Assembly: GCA_003499525.1 (NCBI GenBank)
Contig: DNTB01000031.1
Span: 61,706-125,705, forward strand
Direction: 5' to 3'
Source of the DNA: Flavobacteriales bacterium
GTDB lineage: Bacteria > Bacteroidota > Bacteroidia > Flavobacteriales_G > Salibacteraceae
DNA: 64,000 nt
Part shown: positions 25,387-35,139 of the stretch, piece by piece
How positions within the stretch are numbered: the stretch's first letter is position 1
Layout: each line of letters starts with the position of its first letter
Program-made: the position numbers and the translations under genes
Notes under the pieces: model-generated
The model's database searches: none
What the model saw: the letters and a program-made list of their open reading frames with translations, nothing else
Told to the model about the DNA's origin: nothing

Positions 25387-26846
25387 AGAAGTTGAGAGAT
25401 ATTCTTTACAGGTCCAGAATAAAGGAGGTGAGAGGCTCGACAGATCTTGACGTGACACGCATAGCTTTTGATTCACGCCAGGTAGAACCAGGGAATGTTT
25501 TTGTGGCGGTAAGGGGCACAACAGTCGATGGTCATGACTACATTAATAAAGCCATATCTGCCGGAGCTTCGGCAATTGTTTGTGAAGATTTTCCTCAAGA
25601 ACTGGATTCAGAAAAAACCTATGTTAAAGTTTCAAGTTCGGCCATCTCTCTTGGCTATATGGCCAGCAATTTTTTCGATAATCCTTCAGAAAAGCTGGAG
25701 GTAATTGGTGTTACTGGAACGAATGGAAAAACCAGTGTGGTTACGCTGTTATATCAGCTTTTCAGCGACCTCGGACATAAATGCGGTCAACTTTCTACTG
25801 TTGAGAACAGAATAAACGATAAGGTTTTCCCTTCAACTCATACTACTTCTGATGCCCTGAGCATCAACTATTTGATGCGTGAAATGGTGAGTAAGGGGTG
25901 TAAGTATTGTTTTATGGAAGTGAGTTCACATGCGCTCGACCAACATCGCGTGGCAGGAATCTGCTTTTCAAGAGCGGTATTTACCAACATTACCCATGAT
26001 CACCTCGACTATCATAAAACATTCAATAACTATCTGGCCGCCAAGAAAAAGTTGTTCGACATGCTGTGTGCCGATTCTTTGGCAATAGTTAATAAGGATG
26101 ATCAACATTGGGCCAGTCTGATCAAGAATTCACCTACAAGGGTTCGAACCTTCGGCCTTAAGTCTTCCAGCGATTATAAAGGAAAGATCGTCGAGAATTC
26201 TATGTCCGGATTGCACCTCGAAATCAATGGTTTTGAGCTCTGGACTCCTTTGGTGGGACGGTTTAATGCTAGCAATTTACTTGCTGTGTTTGCGGTAGCG
26301 AATACCTACGATCAGGATGATGTAAAGGTATTAACAGTGCTGAGTAAGCTGAGAGGTGCAAGAGGGCGTTTTCAGCAGGTAACTTCAGATGATGGAGTTC
26401 ACGGTATTGTTGATTATGCACACACTCCGGATGCGCTGCAAAACGTCCTGAGAACTATCGATCAGGTAAGAAGTGGCAACGAAAAAATCATAACGGTAAT
26501 TGGATGCGGCGGGGATCGTGATCGAGAAAAGCGACCGCGAATGGCACAGATAGCCGCGAGGTTTAGCGATAGAGTAGTCCTTACTTCGGACAATCCCCGT
26601 TCCGAGGACGCTGTGGCGATCATCGACGAAATGAAATCAGGGTTAAACCCCATTGAGAAGTCAAAAACACTTGAATTAGTCAATAGGGCGGAGGCTATAA
26701 AAACTGCGGTGATGATGTCCGCTCCGGGGGATGTTATTCTGGTAGCTGGCAAAGGTCATGAAACTTATCAGGATGTCAGAGGAAAGAAAATCCCCTTTGA
26801 CGACCTCAAAATCCTTCAAGAAATTATGAATCAAACAACAAGCTAA
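25383..26846 (+). CDS. murE: UDP-MurNAc-L-Ala-D-Glu : meso-diaminopimelate ligase
   Basis: The 487-residue Mur ligase adds the third stem-peptide residue. The ATP loop GTNGKTS is at 112-118, the substrate region is VSSHALDQHRV, and D403-N-P-R406 is the specificity motif found in meso-DAP-adding MurE rather than Lys-adding ones, so the peptidoglycan should be of DAP type. It is coupled to ftsI (ATGA overlap) and mraY (TAATG). murF, usual next in many bacteria, is not here; in Bacteroidota I recall it elsewhere, near gldJ. Confidence 0.96.
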   Translation: MKKLRDILYRSRIKEVRGSTDLDVTRIAFDSRQVEPGNVFVAVRGTTVDGHDYINKAISAGASAIVCEDFPQELDSEKTYVKVSSSAISLGYMASNFFDNPSEKLEVIGVTGTNGKTSVVTLLYQLFSDLGHKCGQLSTVENRINDKVFPSTHTTSDALSINYLMREMVSKGCKYCFMEVSSHALDQHRVAGICFSRAVFTNITHDHLDYHKTFNNYLAAKKKLFDMLCADSLAIVNKDDQHWASLIKNSPTRVRTFGLKSSSDYKGKIVENSMSGLHLEINGFELWTPLVGRFNASNLLAVFAVANTYDQDDVKVLTVLSKLRGARGRFQQVTSDDGVHGIVDYAHTPDALQNVLRTIDQVRSGNEKIITVIGCGGDRDREKRPRMAQIAARFSDRVVLTSDNPRSEDAVAIIDEMKSGLNPIEKSKTLELVNRAEAIKTAVMMSAPGDVILVAGKGHETYQDVRGKKIPFDDLKILQEIMNQTTS

Positions 26847-28084
26847 TGTTTTATCATCTGTTCCATTTTCTTAGTGAAGAAGGTATACCCGGAGCCGGAT
26901 TATTCCAATACATCTCCTTTCGGGCCGCTATGGCAGTGATTACATCGCTTGTTATTTCTATGATTATCGGGAAAGGAATTATTGAGCGACTCCGCCGTAA
27001 ACAGATCGGTGAATCTATTCGAGATCTGGGGCTGGAAGGACAAATGCAGAAACAGGGTACTCCAACTATGGGAGGGCTCATTATCCTGGCTTCAATTATT
27101 ATTCCCGTTCTTCTTTTTGCCCGTCTGGATAATGTATATGTCCTTCTTCTTCTGGGCTCTACTGTTTGGCTGGGTGCCATTGGTTTTATCGATGACTATA
27201 TCAAAGTATTCAAGAAGAATAAAAAGGGTCTTTCAGGAAAATTCAAAATTGTTGGTCAGGTAGGTCTGGGGCTCATTGCCGGAAGTGTGCTTTACTTCAG
27301 TGATCAGGTAATAGTTGAAAACAAGGTGTACAGTCAGGAGATTACCAGCGAGAACTTGCTCCAGGAAGATGAGCCTGACCGGGTATTTACCTGGAAAGAA
27401 ACTCGCTCAACCAAAACCACCATCCCATTTATAAAGAATAACGAATTCGACTATGGCTGGCTCATTTCATGGCTCGGCGAGGATTGGAAAAAGTATACAT
27501 GGCTGGTCTTCATTCCTTTTGTGATCCTGGTTATTACTGCGGTAAGCAACGGAGCCAATATGACAGATGGTCTGGACGGACTTGCCGCGGGAACCTCTGG
27601 TATTATTGGAGCATCATTGGCTGTATTTGCTTTTGTTTCAGGCAATTACATCCTTGCGGACTACCTGAATATCATGTACATACCAGAAAGCGGTGAGATT
27701 GTGATTTTCTCTGCTGCATTTGTAGGGGCTTGTATCGGTTTCCTCTGGTACAATGCCTATCCGGCACAGGTATTCATGGGCGATACAGGTTCACTTGCGC
27801 TCGGAGGAATCATTGCCGTTATGGCCTTTTCGGTGCGGAAAGAACTGGTTCTCCCGCTACTCACAGGCATATTCCTTATTGAGAATGTATCGGTCATGAT
27901 TCAGGTGGCCTATTTCAAATACACGAAGAAAAAATTTGGTGAAGGACGCAGAGTATTTCTTATGGCTCCGCTGCATCATCACTATCAAAAAAAGGGATAT
28001 CACGAATCGAAAATTGTATCGAGATTTTGGATAGCCGGGCTTTTTCTGGCAGTTCTAAGCATCGTAACACTAAAAATTCGATAG
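26846..28084 (+). CDS. mraY: Phospho-MurNAc-pentapeptide transferase (lipid I synthase)
   Basis: The 412-residue polytopic membrane enzyme moves phospho-MurNAc-pentapeptide to undecaprenyl phosphate. Signatures include GTPTMGGL, GFIDDYIKV (catalytic Asp pair), NGANMTDGLDGLA, FMGDTGSLALGG and APLHHHYQKKG (the MraY HHH motif). It is longer than the E. coli enzyme (360) because of a polar insertion at about 158-215, typical of Bacteroidota MraY as I recall. It shares its start base with the murE stop; murD begins 3 bases after its stop. Confidence 0.96.
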   Translation: MFYHLFHFLSEEGIPGAGLFQYISFRAAMAVITSLVISMIIGKGIIERLRRKQIGESIRDLGLEGQMQKQGTPTMGGLIILASIIIPVLLFARLDNVYVLLLLGSTVWLGAIGFIDDYIKVFKKNKKGLSGKFKIVGQVGLGLIAGSVLYFSDQVIVENKVYSQEITSENLLQEDEPDRVFTWKETRSTKTTIPFIKNNEFDYGWLISWLGEDWKKYTWLVFIPFVILVITAVSNGANMTDGLDGLAAGTSGIIGASLAVFAFVSGNYILADYLNIMYIPESGEIVIFSAAFVGACIGFLWYNAYPAQVFMGDTGSLALGGIIAVMAFSVRKELVLPLLTGIFLIENVSVMIQVAYFKYTKKKFGEGRRVFLMAPLHHHYQKKGYHESKIVSRFWIAGLFLAVLSIVTLKIR

Positions 28085-28086
28085 AC

Positions 28087-29427
28087 GTGAAAGAGGCTCA
28101 AATCGCAGTACTTGGAGCTGGTATTAGTGGTACAGGTGCTGCGCTTTTAGGCCAGAAAAAAGGTTTAGAGGTGTTTGTTTCCGACGCGGGTCGGATAAAA
28201 GAAACAAACAGGAAAGTTCTTGAAAATGCTGAGATTTCTTTTGAGGAGGAAGGCCATTCTGAAGATAAAATTCTGAAAGCATCCCAGATCATCAAAAGTC
28301 CTGGAATACCTGATGAAGCGGCCATCGTTCAAAAAGCCGAAAAAAAAGGTATCCCCATCATTGATGAGCTTGAGTTTGCCGGAAGATATACAACTGGAAA
28401 GCTTATTGGAATAACAGGAACAAACGGCAAGACGACAACGGTGGGTTTGGTCGGCGAGATTCTTAAGAATGCGGGACTTGATGTTTTTGTGGGAGGCAAT
28501 GTTGGAATGAGTATGGCCAAAGAACTCTCCGAACGAGATCACGACTGGTGGGTACTAGAGGTAAGCAGCTTTCAACTGGACGGGCTCAAAGAACTCCGGT
28601 TTGATATTGCCGCGATACTGAACATCACACCCGACCATCTGGAAAGATATGGAGGATCATTTGATCGCTATGTGGCTTCCAAATTCCGAATAACGATGAA
28701 TCAGACCCCGGAAGATCATTTTGTGTTTTGCGCTGATGATCAGGTCATTCAAAAGAGGATGTCGGAAACGGTAATCCAGTCTCAAAAACACGGCTTTTCA
28801 TGGAAATCTGAACAAGAAAATGGTGCATGGGCATCAGGGAATAAATCGATAATAATTAACGTAAAACAACAATTTGAAATGAACATTCAGCAGCTGGCCC
28901 TTCAAGGGCGACACAACTCAGGAAACAGTATGGCAGCATCTGTAATCAGCAGTCTATTAGACATCCGAAAAGAAGTTATTCGGGATAGCCTGAGCAACTT
29001 CCAGAATATCGAACACAGACTGGAAAAATTTATGAGTGTCTTTGGTGTAGACTATATCAATGACTCAAAAGCCACAAATGTAAACAGTACCTGGTATGCA
29101 CTGGAATCTATGAGAACTCCAACTGTATGGATTGCAGGTGGTGTGGATAAAGGCAATGATTACAGCAAATTGGAAGAACTCGTAGACGAAAAAGTAAAAA
29201 GCATCATCATATTAGGAGAAGACACCGAAAAAATTAGAAATGCTTTTGCTGACAAAGTAGAGCAGATTGAGGTAGCTTCAAATATGAGAGAAGCGGTATC
29301 TCTGGCCTACAGAATGGCAAGTAAAGGAGATACCGTGCTTCTATCTCCGGCTTGCGCAAGTTTTGATCTTTTTGAAAACTATGAGGAAAGAGGCAATACT
29401 TTCAAAGAAATGGTTAGGAGTCTGTAA
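28087..29427 (+). CDS. murD: UDP-MurNAc-L-alanine : D-glutamate ligase
   Basis: The 446-residue Mur ligase adds D-Glu. It has an N-terminal Rossmann-like UDP domain (VLGAGISGTGAA), ATP loop GTNGKTTT, the central NITPDHLERYG motif and the NDSKATN segment (YINDSKATNVNSTWYAL region) specific for MurD. The frame stays open back to 28027 inside mraY, but GTG 28087 begins just before the UDP domain and right after the mraY stop. ftsW starts on the base after its stop. Confidence 0.95.
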   Translation: MKEAQIAVLGAGISGTGAALLGQKKGLEVFVSDAGRIKETNRKVLENAEISFEEEGHSEDKILKASQIIKSPGIPDEAAIVQKAEKKGIPIIDELEFAGRYTTGKLIGITGTNGKTTTVGLVGEILKNAGLDVFVGGNVGMSMAKELSERDHDWWVLEVSSFQLDGLKELRFDIAAILNITPDHLERYGGSFDRYVASKFRITMNQTPEDHFVFCADDQVIQKRMSETVIQSQKHGFSWKSEQENGAWASGNKSIIINVKQQFEMNIQQLALQGRHNSGNSMAASVISSLLDIRKEVIRDSLSNFQNIEHRLEKFMSVFGVDYINDSKATNVNSTWYALESMRTPTVWIAGGVDKGNDYSKLEELVDEKVKSIIILGEDTEKIRNAFADKVEQIEVASNMREAVSLAYRMASKGDTVLLSPACASFDLFENYEERGNTFKEMVRSL

Positions 29428-30603
29428 GTGAATCGAATCTATAAATACCTGCACGGAGACCGCCCGATTTGGACGATGGTTTTGCTTTTGGCTTTATGGT
29501 CTATCCTTCTGGTTTACAGCTCTGTAGTAACGCTGGCCTATAAATATCACGGAGGAAATGCCATATTCTACGTCTTCAAGCATGCCCTGTTTGTAGGTAC
29601 AGGTTTTGGATTGATTTACATTATTCACCGCATTAACTACCGGTATTTTTCCAGGATAGCTCAATTGCTGATCTGGATCGTTATTCCGCTGCTGGCCCTG
29701 ACGCTGCTACTTGGGGTAAATGTAAATAACGCATCCAGATGGCTCACTATCCCCTTTATAAATCAAAGCTTTCAAACATCCGACCTGGCCAAACTGGCCC
29801 TTATCATGTTTGTTGCCAGAACTCTTGCTCAGAAAAAGGATGACCTGAAGGATTTCAGCGGAACTTTTGTTCCAATGATGGGCGTGGTACTCCTGGTAAT
29901 TGGACTCATCCTTCCTGCGAATTTGTCCACAGCTGTTGTATTGCTAGCTACATCGTTGTTGCTTATGTTCATGGCCGGTGTTAAGGTTAAGCACTTGCTC
30001 ACTTTGGTGCCTTTGGCAATTTCTGCGATAGCCATCATCATTATTCTGGCTAAAACTTCTCCGGACTTTTTTCCGCGGTTCGAAACCTGGAACAATAGAA
30101 TTGAGAATTTCATTTCAGGTGAGGGCAATTCCGATGGCAATTATCAAACTGATCAGGCAAAAATTGCCATAGCAACTGGTGGTTTCATGGGAAAAGGACC
30201 CGGGAATAGCACTCAACGCAATTTTTTGCCCAGCTCATACTCAGATTTTATCTATGCCATTATAGTTGAAGAGTATGGATTTCTGGGAGGGTTAGTGATA
30301 ATTCTCCTATACATGGCATTGCTCTACCGATCACTACGAATTGTTCAGCAGGTAAAAGGCTCATTTGCTGCTTATTTGGTGCTTGGCTTGAGCTTCAGTC
30401 TCGTAATCCAAGGAATGATCAACATGGGAGTTAATGTGGGCTTGTTACCAGTAACGGGCCAGACACTTCCACTCATAAGTAAAGGGGGTACTTCCTTTTG
30501 GTTTACGTCTATTTCACTCGGAATAATTCTTAGCGTTAGCCGAAGTATTCAAGAGGAGGAAAAAGTAGAATCGCTCAAACAAAACCGGTATGTCCAAGCT
30601 TAA
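29428..30603 (+). CDS. ftsW: FtsW, septal SEDS peptidoglycan glycosyltransferase
   Basis: The 391-residue SEDS membrane protein polymerises septal glycan with FtsI. It shows FINQSFQTSDLAKLAL, the SEDS extracellular loop region PANLSTAVVLLATS (where other members have PD-x-G-T; the Asp is replaced by Asn), SDFIYAIIVEEYGFLGG and the closing PLISKGGTSFW. It starts at GTG 29428 directly after the murD stop and overlaps murG by 14 bases. The Asn at the usual Asp position is noted as an oddity. Confidence 0.93.
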   Translation: MNRIYKYLHGDRPIWTMVLLLALWSILLVYSSVVTLAYKYHGGNAIFYVFKHALFVGTGFGLIYIIHRINYRYFSRIAQLLIWIVIPLLALTLLLGVNVNNASRWLTIPFINQSFQTSDLAKLALIMFVARTLAQKKDDLKDFSGTFVPMMGVVLLVIGLILPANLSTAVVLLATSLLLMFMAGVKVKHLLTLVPLAISAIAIIIILAKTSPDFFPRFETWNNRIENFISGEGNSDGNYQTDQAKIAIATGGFMGKGPGNSTQRNFLPSSYSDFIYAIIVEEYGFLGGLVIILLYMALLYRSLRIVQQVKGSFAAYLVLGLSFSLVIQGMINMGVNVGLLPVTGQTLPLISKGGTSFWFTSISLGIILSVSRSIQEEEKVESLKQNRYVQA

Positions 30604-31687
30604 AGTGCTCATTAGCGGAGGTGGTACCGGAGGACATGCCTATCCGGCAATTGCAATTGCAAATGCATTAAAAGCAATTAACCCAGAGGCCCAAATACTC
30701 TTTGTGGGTGCAAAGGGTAAAATGGAAATGGAAGCGGTACCAAAAGCTGGCTATCGAATCAAAGGATTGTGGATAAGTGGATTTTCCAGAAGCGTGTCTG
30801 TAAAAAACGCTCTATTTCCATTTAAGCTTATCTGGAGTATTCTTCATTCTTTCTTTATTGTTCTAAAATTTCGACCAAATGTGGCCATTGGAACAGGGGG
30901 TTTCGCCAGCGGTCCGGTACTTCAGGTTGCCAGCTGGTTGGGGACTCCTATATATCTTCAGGAGCAAAATGCATTTCCTGGTGTAACCAACCGCCTGCTT
31001 GCCAAAAGAGCAAAGAAGATTTGTGTGGCTTATGAAGGGATGGAAAAGTACTTCCGGTCTAAGCAGGTTTTCTATAGCGGTAATCCTATTCGGAGTGAGG
31101 TTATTGATATAGCTGATAAGCACGATCAAGCTTTTAAACATTTTGGCCTAAAAGACCGGTTTACCGTCCTCATTGTTGGTGGAAGTCTTGGTGCAAGGCC
31201 CATAAATCAAGCCTTGAAAAATAACCTGGATCAACTTTTAGCAGAGGATATTCAGCTCATTTGGCAAACTGGAAAAGTGAGCTTCAAAGAAATTAGCGAT
31301 GCAATTAAAAACAAGTTTGAGAATCGCATTATGGCATTGAAATTCATCGATCGGATGGATTTAGCTTATGCTGCAGCTGATGTTATTGTCTCCCGCGCAG
31401 GGGCCATAGCGGTGAGTGAGTTGAGCGTCATAGGAAAACCTGTGATCCTGGCTCCATATCCGCTGGCAGCAGAAAACCACCAACTGGCCAACGCCCAGTC
31501 TTTGGTAAAACTAGATGCAGCCGTTCTTGTAACAGATGACCGGGCTAACGAAGATCTTGTTCCTCAAATAATCACCTTACTGCACGACCCAAAAAAAAGA
31601 AGAGAATTGGGAATGAACATTGCCAAACTCGGTATACCGGATGCGGCAGATCGGATTGCAAAATTGATACTGGATGAAGTGAAATGA
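30590..31687 (+). CDS. murG: MurG, lipid II-forming GlcNAc transferase
   Basis: The 365-residue GT28 enzyme adds GlcNAc to lipid I. The N-terminal loop GGGTGGHAYPAIAIA, the second G-loop GTGGFASGP, the NPIR motif, GGSLGARPIN and the UDP-GlcNAc pocket SRAGAIAVSELSVIGKPVILAPYPLAAENHQ (cited here by its ends SRAGAIAVSEL and ENHQ) are all present. It overlaps ftsW by 14 bases and murC by 4 (ATGA), so expression is coupled. Confidence 0.96.
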   Translation: MSKLKVLISGGGTGGHAYPAIAIANALKAINPEAQILFVGAKGKMEMEAVPKAGYRIKGLWISGFSRSVSVKNALFPFKLIWSILHSFFIVLKFRPNVAIGTGGFASGPVLQVASWLGTPIYLQEQNAFPGVTNRLLAKRAKKICVAYEGMEKYFRSKQVFYSGNPIRSEVIDIADKHDQAFKHFGLKDRFTVLIVGGSLGARPINQALKNNLDQLLAEDIQLIWQTGKVSFKEISDAIKNKFENRIMALKFIDRMDLAYAAADVIVSRAGAIAVSELSVIGKPVILAPYPLAAENHQLANAQSLVKLDAAVLVTDDRANEDLVPQIITLLHDPKKRRELGMNIAKLGIPDAADRIAKLILDEVK

Positions 31688-33036
31688 TAAAGAGAAAGTC
31701 ACATATCTTCTTTATTGGAATTGGCGGTATTGGCATGAGTGCTCTCGCCCGTTATCATTTGATGATAGGAAATACCGTTGCGGGTTACGATCGTACTTCA
31801 TCGGCTATTACGGAGGAATTGATAGCACACGGAGCAAAGGTGACCTACTCTTCAATTGTTGATCCTGAAATTGTCTCAGACCGGGTCATTTATACTCCAG
31901 CCGTTCCAAAAGATCACCCCTGGATGTTGCATTTTCTGCAACGTCAAGTTCCTATGTTAAAAAGGTCGGAAGCACTTTCTGAAATAGCAGATCTATATCA
32001 ATGTATAGCCGTTGCCGGCACCCATGGAAAAACGACTACATCTTCTATTCTTGCACATATCTTGAACCAGACTAATATGGGTGTGAATGCCTTTGTGGGC
32101 GGAGTCATGACCAACAATAATTCAAACTTTATCTGGAATAAGGAAACAACATTTATGGTGGCAGAGGCGGATGAATATGACCGCTCTTTGCTGCGGTTGA
32201 ACCCTCAATTCGCCATACTCACTAATGCTGAATCAGATCATCTGGACGTTTATGAAAATGAAGCAGCATTACTAGATACTTTTTCGAGTTTTTTTGGTAA
32301 GCTACCATCCAACGGCATTGCAATAGCAAATGAATCCGTACCACAAAAGGTGTTGGGAAATGTTCAGGCCAAGATTTTTCGATATGGATGGAGCGAAGAT
32401 TCAGATTATCAGGCAATTGATGTTTCGGTTGTAAATGGTAAGTATCATTTTGATCTGCTGCATAACCAAGGTTTAATCGGACGGTTTAGCACCTCATTAC
32501 CCGGAAGACATAATGTATTGAATGCTACTGCTGCACTTGCAATGGGACATCAGCTGGGAGTATCGGTAGAATCACTTAATAAAAGCCTGAATACCTATCT
32601 GGGTGTGAAGCGCCGTTTTGAATTGATTGTTCAAAATGATGATTGCATTTACATTGACGATTATGCACATCATCCTTCTGAAATACACGTGCTTTTGCAG
32701 GCATTAAGGGAAATGTATCCGGATCAAAAGATTCTAGGTGTTTTTCAACCTCACTTATACTCACGAACAAGAGACTTTATGGATGAATTTGCTCAGGAAC
32801 TAAAAGCTCTGGATTCGTTAATTCTCCTGGACATTTATCCTGCTCGGGAGGAACCTATTGCCGGGATAAACTCGAAAACCCTGCTGGAAAAAATCAATTT
32901 GGAAAACAAAAAGGTAGTCCATTCAGATCAGCTTATTGATGAGATTTTGAAGGCTGAATTTGACGTTTTGGTCACCATTGGAGCGGGTGATATTGATCAG
33001 TGGGTTCAACCCATAAAAAAGGCTTTGACATCATGA
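31684..33036 (+). CDS. murC: UDP-N-acetylmuramate : L-alanine ligase
   Basis: The 450-residue Mur ligase adds L-Ala to UDP-MurNAc. It begins with the UDP-binding IGIGGIGMSALA, then GTHGKTTTSS (ATP loop of MurC type, GTHGK rather than GTNGK), EADEYDRSLLRL and DDYAHHPSEI, all typical for MurC. It overlaps murG (4 bases) and ftsQ (ATGA, 33033-33036). Neither murB nor ddl follows, unlike the E. coli order. Confidence 0.96.
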   Translation: MIKRKSHIFFIGIGGIGMSALARYHLMIGNTVAGYDRTSSAITEELIAHGAKVTYSSIVDPEIVSDRVIYTPAVPKDHPWMLHFLQRQVPMLKRSEALSEIADLYQCIAVAGTHGKTTTSSILAHILNQTNMGVNAFVGGVMTNNNSNFIWNKETTFMVAEADEYDRSLLRLNPQFAILTNAESDHLDVYENEAALLDTFSSFFGKLPSNGIAIANESVPQKVLGNVQAKIFRYGWSEDSDYQAIDVSVVNGKYHFDLLHNQGLIGRFSTSLPGRHNVLNATAALAMGHQLGVSVESLNKSLNTYLGVKRRFELIVQNDDCIYIDDYAHHPSEIHVLLQALREMYPDQKILGVFQPHLYSRTRDFMDEFAQELKALDSLILLDIYPAREEPIAGINSKTLLEKINLENKKVVHSDQLIDEILKAEFDVLVTIGAGDIDQWVQPIKKALTS

Positions 33037-33827
33037 AAAAGATCAAGAAAACGGGAATGTGGTTGTTGGTTTGCGGGGCCATCATCGCTATGATGGGTTT
33101 GGCAGAATCAACCCGAAAGGCCATTCCTTTTTCCGGACTTGAGGTTCGAATAGACAAGACGGATGGGAATCAGTTCCTTTCGGAATCTGAAATAGAAGAA
33201 ACGGTTTATGCAATAGGTTATCAAAGAGATAAAGATGCTATTGGTAGTGTAGATATTGGTGATTTAGAACGGCGTTTTGACCAGTTTCCTTTCGTTGAAA
33301 AGGCTCAGGTTTATACCACTTTAACCGGTCAAATTCGTGTTGATATCACTCAAAGAAAACCAATAATTCGCGTTTTCAATAGTTATGGTGATAGCTTTTA
33401 TATAGATGAAAATGGACGCCCGATGCCGCTATCCGATGTATTTACGTCACGAGTTATCGTAGCAAATGGAGCCATTCCTTACCAGTATCAGAAATTGCCC
33501 AGAGAAATACAAATATTTGATAATCAGACAACTGAAGGAAAAAATCTAGAATTATTAAGAACTTTACATTATCTCGCAAAAACATTTGACAGCCATCCGA
33601 TTTGGAGTGCTCAGTTTAAACAAATGTATGTTCGAGAAAATGGAGATATCGAGTTAATACCAGCCGTTGGAAATCATATTATTCTGATCGGTGGAAAAGA
33701 GCATTTAGCCGAGGAGCTGACCAAGCTGCTTGTGCTATATCGAGAAGGTTTGAACAAATTAGGGTGGAACGAATACAGAACGATCAATTTAAAGTTCAAA
33801 AACCAGATCGTCTGCGAAAAAAGATGA
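33033..33827 (+). CDS. ftsQ: FtsQ-like cell-division protein
   Basis: The 264-residue bitopic protein has a short basic cytoplasmic tail (MKKIKKTG), one helix (about 9-26) and a periplasmic region whose first part resembles a POTRA domain (RFDQFPFVEKAQVYTTLTG), followed by a beta domain (IRVDITQRKPIIRVFN). The frame extends to 33000 inside murC; the ATG at 33033 overlapping the murC stop is the natural start. FtsQ connects early and late division proteins. Assignment rests on topology and position between murC and ftsA. Confidence 0.9.
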   Translation: MKKIKKTGMWLLVCGAIIAMMGLAESTRKAIPFSGLEVRIDKTDGNQFLSESEIEETVYAIGYQRDKDAIGSVDIGDLERRFDQFPFVEKAQVYTTLTGQIRVDITQRKPIIRVFNSYGDSFYIDENGRPMPLSDVFTSRVIVANGAIPYQYQKLPREIQIFDNQTTEGKNLELLRTLHYLAKTFDSHPIWSAQFKQMYVRENGDIELIPAVGNHIILIGGKEHLAEELTKLLVLYREGLNKLGWNEYRTINLKFKNQIVCEKR

Positions 33828-35113
33828 GTATGAAAAACGATGATTTAATAGCTAGTTTGGATATCGGTACAACCAAGATTGTCGCCATGGTCGGGCGGCT
33901 CAATGAGCACAACAAGCTTGAGATCTTAGGGATGGGCCGAACTGAATCTGTCGGGGTTACCAGGGGTGTTGTAACTCATATTACCCCTACAGTTGAAGCC
34001 ATTAAGAAGGTAATTGCTATCGCAGAGGACCAGGCAAAATGCACAATCGGGGAGGTTAATGTAGGAATTGCCGGCCAACATATCCGAAGCTTACAGCATC
34101 GAGGTATTAGAATGCGAAGTCAGATTGACGAAGAAATTACCCAGGAAGACATAGATATTCTCGTAGATGAAATGTACAACCTGGTGACGCTGCCAGGGGA
34201 AAAGATTATAGACGTACTGCCTCAGGATTTCACAGTGGATAATGAACAAGGAATCCATAACCCCATTGGAATGTCGGGTGTAAGACTGGAGGCAAACTTT
34301 CATATCATTACTGGGCAGATAGCCGCTGCCAAGAATATCTACAAAAGTGTTCGAAATGCAAATCGAGAGGTAACTAACCTCATTCTGGAGCCTTTAGCTT
34401 CGGCAGAAGCAGTATTGAGCAGCGAAGAGAAAGAAGCCGGTGTTGCATTGGTAGATATTGGTGGTGGTACAACCGATGTGGCCGTTTTTAAGGAGGGAAT
34501 TATTCGACATACGGCAGTAATCCCTTTTGGAGGTAATATCATAACGGAAGACATCAAGCATGGATGTTCCATCATAAAGCGACAGGCAGAAACACTAAAG
34601 GTTAAATTCGGATCAGCTCTTGGTGATAATGCTTCTGCAAACGAAATTGTAGCTATACCAGGGATTAGAGGTAGGGATCCAAAAGAGATTTCACTTCGAA
34701 ACCTTGCCTACATCATAGAAGCAAGGATGGAGGAAATTGTAGAGCAGGTGTTCTATGAAATACGAAATTCCGGACTCGAGAAAAAGCTCATAGCCGGTAT
34801 TGTTGTGACGGGTGGTGGTGCACAACTAAAGCACATCACACAACTTTTTGAATTCTTAACCGGTATGGATACCCGGGTGGGTTATCCAACAGAGCACCTT
34901 GCCAGCGGAGCTGATGAGGTTACAAGCCCCATGTACGCTACAGGAGTAGGCTTGATTCTGAAAGGAATTGAAAAGAAAAAGAAAAAACAGAGAGAAGAAC
35001 ATGGAGAGGAAACCATAGCTGATGATAAACCGAAAGGCAGATCTGCTTTCAGCGATTTTCTCTCCATTATCAAAGATAAAACCGGTAAGTTCTTCGAGGA
35101 CACCGTCGATTAA
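33824..35113 (+). CDS. ftsA: FtsA, actin-like membrane tether for FtsZ
   Basis: The 429-residue actin-fold ATPase has phosphate-1 SLDIGTTKIVAMVG, phosphate-2 LVDIGGGTTDVAVF, adenosine motif VVTGGGAQLKHI and a C-terminal amphipathic helix (SAFSDFLSIIKDKTGKFF) preceded by a very basic linker (KGIEKKKKKQREE), which anchors it to the inner membrane. The ATG at 33824 overlaps the ftsQ stop (ATGA); a second ATG at 33830 is possible. ftsZ begins 26 bases later. Confidence 0.96.
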   Translation: MSMKNDDLIASLDIGTTKIVAMVGRLNEHNKLEILGMGRTESVGVTRGVVTHITPTVEAIKKVIAIAEDQAKCTIGEVNVGIAGQHIRSLQHRGIRMRSQIDEEITQEDIDILVDEMYNLVTLPGEKIIDVLPQDFTVDNEQGIHNPIGMSGVRLEANFHIITGQIAAAKNIYKSVRNANREVTNLILEPLASAEAVLSSEEKEAGVALVDIGGGTTDVAVFKEGIIRHTAVIPFGGNIITEDIKHGCSIIKRQAETLKVKFGSALGDNASANEIVAIPGIRGRDPKEISLRNLAYIIEARMEEIVEQVFYEIRNSGLEKKLIAGIVVTGGGAQLKHITQLFEFLTGMDTRVGYPTEHLASGADEVTSPMYATGVGLILKGIEKKKKKQREEHGEETIADDKPKGRSAFSDFLSIIKDKTGKFFEDTVD

Positions 35114-35139
35114 ATTAACAACCAATAAAAGAAGTATAT

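Noticed and set aside
33000..33032. Earlier ftsQ start inside murC
   Set aside because: The ATG overlapping the murC stop at 33033 gives the normal basic tail plus membrane helix.
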